From Streptomyces lavendulae subsp. lavendulae (GTDB lineage Bacteria; Actinomycetota; Actinomycetes; Streptomycetales; Streptomycetaceae): a stretch of 64,000 bases of DNA. The DNA is taken from contig NZ_CP024985.1 in assembly GCF_002803845.1 (NCBI RefSeq), positions 5,901,501 to 5,965,500 of the forward strand, given 5' to 3'. The notes under the pieces are model-generated. The model searched no databases, was not told where the DNA came from, and worked only from the letters and a program-made list of their open reading frames with translations. The translations under genes and the position numbers were made by a program. This document shows, piece by piece, positions 61,866-64,000 of this stretch. Each line of letters begins with the position of its first letter. The first letter of the stretch is position 1.

Positions 61866-61914
61866 CCTCAGTCGCCGGCGAGGCTGGATCTTTCAGCCCC
61901 GCCGGCGACTGAGG
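61866..61914. repeat. Intergenic hairpin of a common Streptomyces repeat type
   Basis: 21-bp arms (61866-61886 with 61894-61914) with one mismatch and a 7-nt loop, preceded by GGGGCTCCGCCCCGGACCCC. I recall similar GCCGGCG-based hairpins scattered between Streptomyces genes. It also can end both convergent genes. Confidence 0.65.
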
Positions 61915-62011
61915 CGGGAACGGTGGACTGGGGGTCCCCCCGGACGGAGTCTGGGGGATGGGGAGGGGCAGGCCCGCGGGCAGCGGCCCCCGGCCCCGCC
62001 GCGTCGCAGGG

Positions 62012-62593
62012 TCACACCACCGCGCCGCGCCCCGGATCGTCGTCCTCGTCGTCGTCCTGGGACATCCGGGCCACCAGGGTGGCGAAGCCGCCCAGGAAGC
62101 CGCCGATGCCCAGGGTGGTCAGCCACCAGGTCATGTCCCACTGCAGCAGCACCGCGAGCAGCAGCAGCACCGGCCCGCCCACCACCGCGAGCCACGCGAA
62201 CTTCGCCGTCGTGTCCGCGGGCGGCAGCTCCGGCTCCGGGGGGACGAAGTGGCCCTCGTCGTCCTTCGGCTCCGCCGGAGTGTGGTCCCGCGGCCCCGGT
62301 GCGGCGACGGCGCCGCCGAGGGCGCCCGTCCCCACGCCCGGAGCGAAGCTCACCGAGCTGCCGAGCGCCGGAGGCTCCGGCTCCGGCTCGGGGTCCGCCT
62401 TCGGGTCCCGCTCCGCCACCGGAGGCACCGCCTTGACGTCCTCCTCCGGCAGCATCAGGTTCTCGATCGGCCGGAACGGCCTCGCCCCCGGCGGGTCCGG
62501 CGGCTCCTGCCCGTACCCGGCGACGATCGCGGCCCACGCCGCTTCCTCGTCCAGCGGGGGGACACCCCCGGAGGACTCCTCGTGCTCAGCCAC
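62012..62593 (-). CDS. Acidic protein with two C-terminal membrane helices
   Basis: 193 residues. A long Pro/Glu-rich hydrophilic part (about 1-125) is followed by two helices (FAWLAVVGGPVLLLLAVLLQW and LTTLGIGGFLGGFATLVARM) and an acidic tail (DDDEDDD). Function unknown. GTG 62593 overlaps the upstream hydrolase stop by 8 nt (GTGGCTGA), so translation is coupled. Confidence 0.78.
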   Translation of the reverse strand: MAEHEESSGGVPPLDEEAAWAAIVAGYGQEPPDPPGARPFRPIENLMLPEEDVKAVPPVAERDPKADPEPEPEPPALGSSVSFAPGVGTGALGGAVAAPGPRDHTPAEPKDDEGHFVPPEPELPPADTTAKFAWLAVVGGPVLLLLAVLLQWDMTWWLTTLGIGGFLGGFATLVARMSQDDDEDDDPGRGAVV

Positions 62594-63383
62594 CGCTGGC
62601 CGCCCCCTCCCTGCCGACGCTCTCCGCGAGCCGCCCGACGAACGCATAGCTGTCCGCGAAGATCCGCTCCGCATCGAAGTCCAACGTCGCGACGTGGTAG
62701 CTCTGTTCCAGCAGGGTCTCGGTGACGTCCGTCGAGGAGATCCGCGACAGGATCCGCGCCGAGTCCACCGGCGGTACGACGTGGTCCTGCGGGCTGTGCA
62801 GCAGCAGCACCGGCTGCGTCACCTGCGGCAGCTCGGCGTCCACCAGCCGGAAGAGCTTGCGCAGCGAGTCGGCGGCCCGGGTCGGGACCCGGTCGTAGCC
62901 GACCTCCTCCGAGCCCGGCTTCGCGATGTCGCTGGCGATGCCCGGCGTCGACCGGATCACGTGCTTGACCACCGGAAGGGCGACGGCGAGCGGGTCGTGG
63001 ACCTTGTTCGCCGGGTTGACGAGGACGATCCCGCTGATCGAGTCCCCGTGCTTGGCGGCCAGCCGCAGGGTCAGCGCACCGCCCATGGACAGCCCGAAGA
63101 CGAAGACCTGCTCGCACCGGTCCAGCAGCTCCCGCAGCGCGCGGTCGACCTCGGCGTACCAGTCCTGCCAGCCGGTGAGCTGCATGTCCTGCCAGCGCGT
63201 ACCGTGTCCCGGCAGCAGCGGCAGGGAGACCGTCAGTCCGCGCGCGGCCAGGTAGTCGGCCCACGGGCGCAGGGACTGGGGGGAGCCGGTGAAACCGTGG
63301 CAGAGGAGGACGCCGACCTCTCCGCCCTCGTGGCGGAACGGCTCGGCTCCAGGGAGGACGGGCACCAGGGTCTCCTTGGTCAT
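62586..63383 (-). CDS. Alpha/beta hydrolase (carboxylesterase/monoacylglycerol lipase-like)
   Basis: 265 residues with the oxyanion motif LLCHGFTGSPQSLRPWA, the nucleophile in FGLSMGGALTLRLA, the acid in SPQDHVVPP and the histidine in SYHVATLD. The sequence resembles Est30/monoacylglycerol-lipase enzymes that hydrolyse short to medium acyl esters. Cytosolic. It is divergent from the acyltransferase gene, hinting at lipid metabolism. Confidence 0.92.
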   Translation of the reverse strand: MTKETLVPVLPGAEPFRHEGGEVGVLLCHGFTGSPQSLRPWADYLAARGLTVSLPLLPGHGTRWQDMQLTGWQDWYAEVDRALRELLDRCEQVFVFGLSMGGALTLRLAAKHGDSISGIVLVNPANKVHDPLAVALPVVKHVIRSTPGIASDIAKPGSEEVGYDRVPTRAADSLRKLFRLVDAELPQVTQPVLLLHSPQDHVVPPVDSARILSRISSTDVTETLLEQSYHVATLDFDAERIFADSYAFVGRLAESVGREGAASGG

Positions 63384-63517
63384 GAGGGGTTGGCGGGTGC
63401 GTTGCTCTGTGTGACTTCACCGTACGCGACCGGGGTGGTACCGACCAGGGTCGTCGGGCCGCTCCCGGCGGAGCCAGGGGTTAAGGTCTGTTCGACAGAC
63501 ACAGGAAGGCTTTCGAG

Positions 63518-64000
63518 TTGATCTACGGCGCAATGAAGTTCTCCATCGGCGGGTCCCTGAAGCTCGCCTTCAGGCCGTGGGTGGAGGGCCTCGAAAACAT
63601 TCCCGCGGAGGGGCCGGCGATCCTCGCGAGCAACCACCTGTCCTTCTCCGACTCCTTCTTCCTGCCCGCGGTGCTGGACCGGAAGGTGACCTTCATCGCG
63701 AAGGCGGAGTACTTCACCTCCCCGGGGGTCAAGGGCAAGCTGACGGCGGCCTTCTTCAAGGGCGTCGGCCAGCTCCCGGTGGACCGCTCCGGCGCGCGCG
63801 GTGCGGGCGAGGCCGCCATCAAGAGCGGCATCGAGGTCATCGAGCGCGGGGAGCTGTTCGGTATCTACCCCGAGGGGACCCGTTCACCCGACGGCCGCCT
63901 CTACCGGGGCAAGCCCGGCGGTCTGGCCCGGGTGGCGCTCGCCACCGGCGCCCCCGTGATCCCGGTCGCGATGATCGACACCGAGAAGATCCAGCCGCCC
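63518..64000 (+). CDS. plsC: 1-acyl-sn-glycerol-3-phosphate acyltransferase, 3' end beyond window
   Basis: The visible 161 codons show the PlsC acyltransferase motifs: I, NHLSFSD (HX4D type); II, GQLPVDRSGARG; III, YPEGTRSPDG; and the start of IV, GAPVIPVAMI. It acylates lysophosphatidic acid to phosphatidic acid at the membrane. TTG 63518 is chosen since AGGAAGG (63503-63509) lies 8 nt upstream; an in-frame ATG is at 63533. The reading frame is open to the window end. Confidence 0.93.
   Translation, partial: MIYGAMKFSIGGSLKLAFRPWVEGLENIPAEGPAILASNHLSFSDSFFLPAVLDRKVTFIAKAEYFTSPGVKGKLTAAFFKGVGQLPVDRSGARGAGEAAIKSGIEVIERGELFGIYPEGTRSPDGRLYRGKPGGLARVALATGAPVIPVAMIDTEKIQPP

Overview
The window is a stretch of high-GC actinobacterial chromosome, almost certainly Streptomyces. 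The evidence is extreme G/C at third codon positions, many GTG/TTG starts, and gene content matching the Streptomyces core: lpdA-pepA, cobT/cobU/cobS, pspA, nadA, the bcc-aa3 respiratory genes, trpD and the ROK glucokinase glkA. No rRNA, tRNA, insertion sequence, prophage or CRISPR array was seen. About 50 protein genes can be supported. Most are core genes. The clearest accessory block is at 3.2-10.1 kb.

Layout. 1-2.9 kb: lpdA (cut by the window edge) and pepA, both on the minus strand. 3.26-10.07 kb: a plus-strand exopolysaccharide cluster. It encodes a secreted Agd3-like (CE18-type) deacetylase, a PelF-like GT4 glycosyltransferase, a 12-helix PelG-like membrane protein, a spherulin-4/Sph3-like (GH135) protein and an Ega3-like (GH114) lipoprotein. 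These carbohydrate-active families are the ones found in the fungal galactosaminoglycan cluster, here joined to Pel-type synthesis and export proteins. This is the most interesting part of the window. 10.1-21.2 kb: an orphan histidine kinase, an MprF/LysX-like aminoacyl-lipid synthase with a rhomboid-like partner, cobT, an MBL-CobU fusion, a methyltransferase, DUF3043, PspA/PspAA and cobS. 21.3-30 kb: an orphan NarL-type response regulator, an RND exporter, nadA, an A-type Fe-S carrier and two membrane/secreted proteins of unknown role.

30-43.4 kb: a PfkB-type kinase, a cysteine desulfurase-TusA fusion, and the respiratory genes ctaCDF and ctaE-qcrCAB, split by an L,D-transpeptidase and a degenerate receiver-domain gene; then trpD. 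43.5-45.3 kb: a SAM-IV-like riboswitch with a U-tract terminator controlling a class-V PLP enzyme. 45.3-53.1 kb: an Lrp-type ligand-binding protein, a rhomboid protease, a zinc ribbon, a YacP/NYN nuclease, two tandem NlpC/P60 cell-wall hydrolases, a zinc-peptidase-like lipoprotein and a PimB-like glycosyltransferase. 53.2-64 kb: a cholesterol oxidase, a FadD15-like acyl-CoA ligase, a phosphoesterase, an SRPBCC protein, an ArsA-like ATPase with an altered P-loop, DUF5304, glkA, an endonuclease/phosphatase-fold protein, an alpha/beta hydrolase and the start of a phospholipid acyltransferase.

Regulation. Several genes have a -10 hexamer (TANNNT) only 6-8 nt before the start codon, which predicts leaderless mRNAs. 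Many operon members overlap by 4 nt (ATGA/GTGA), suggesting translational coupling. Strong GC hairpins close most convergent gene pairs. All functions are read from motifs and remembered families; no database search was possible.
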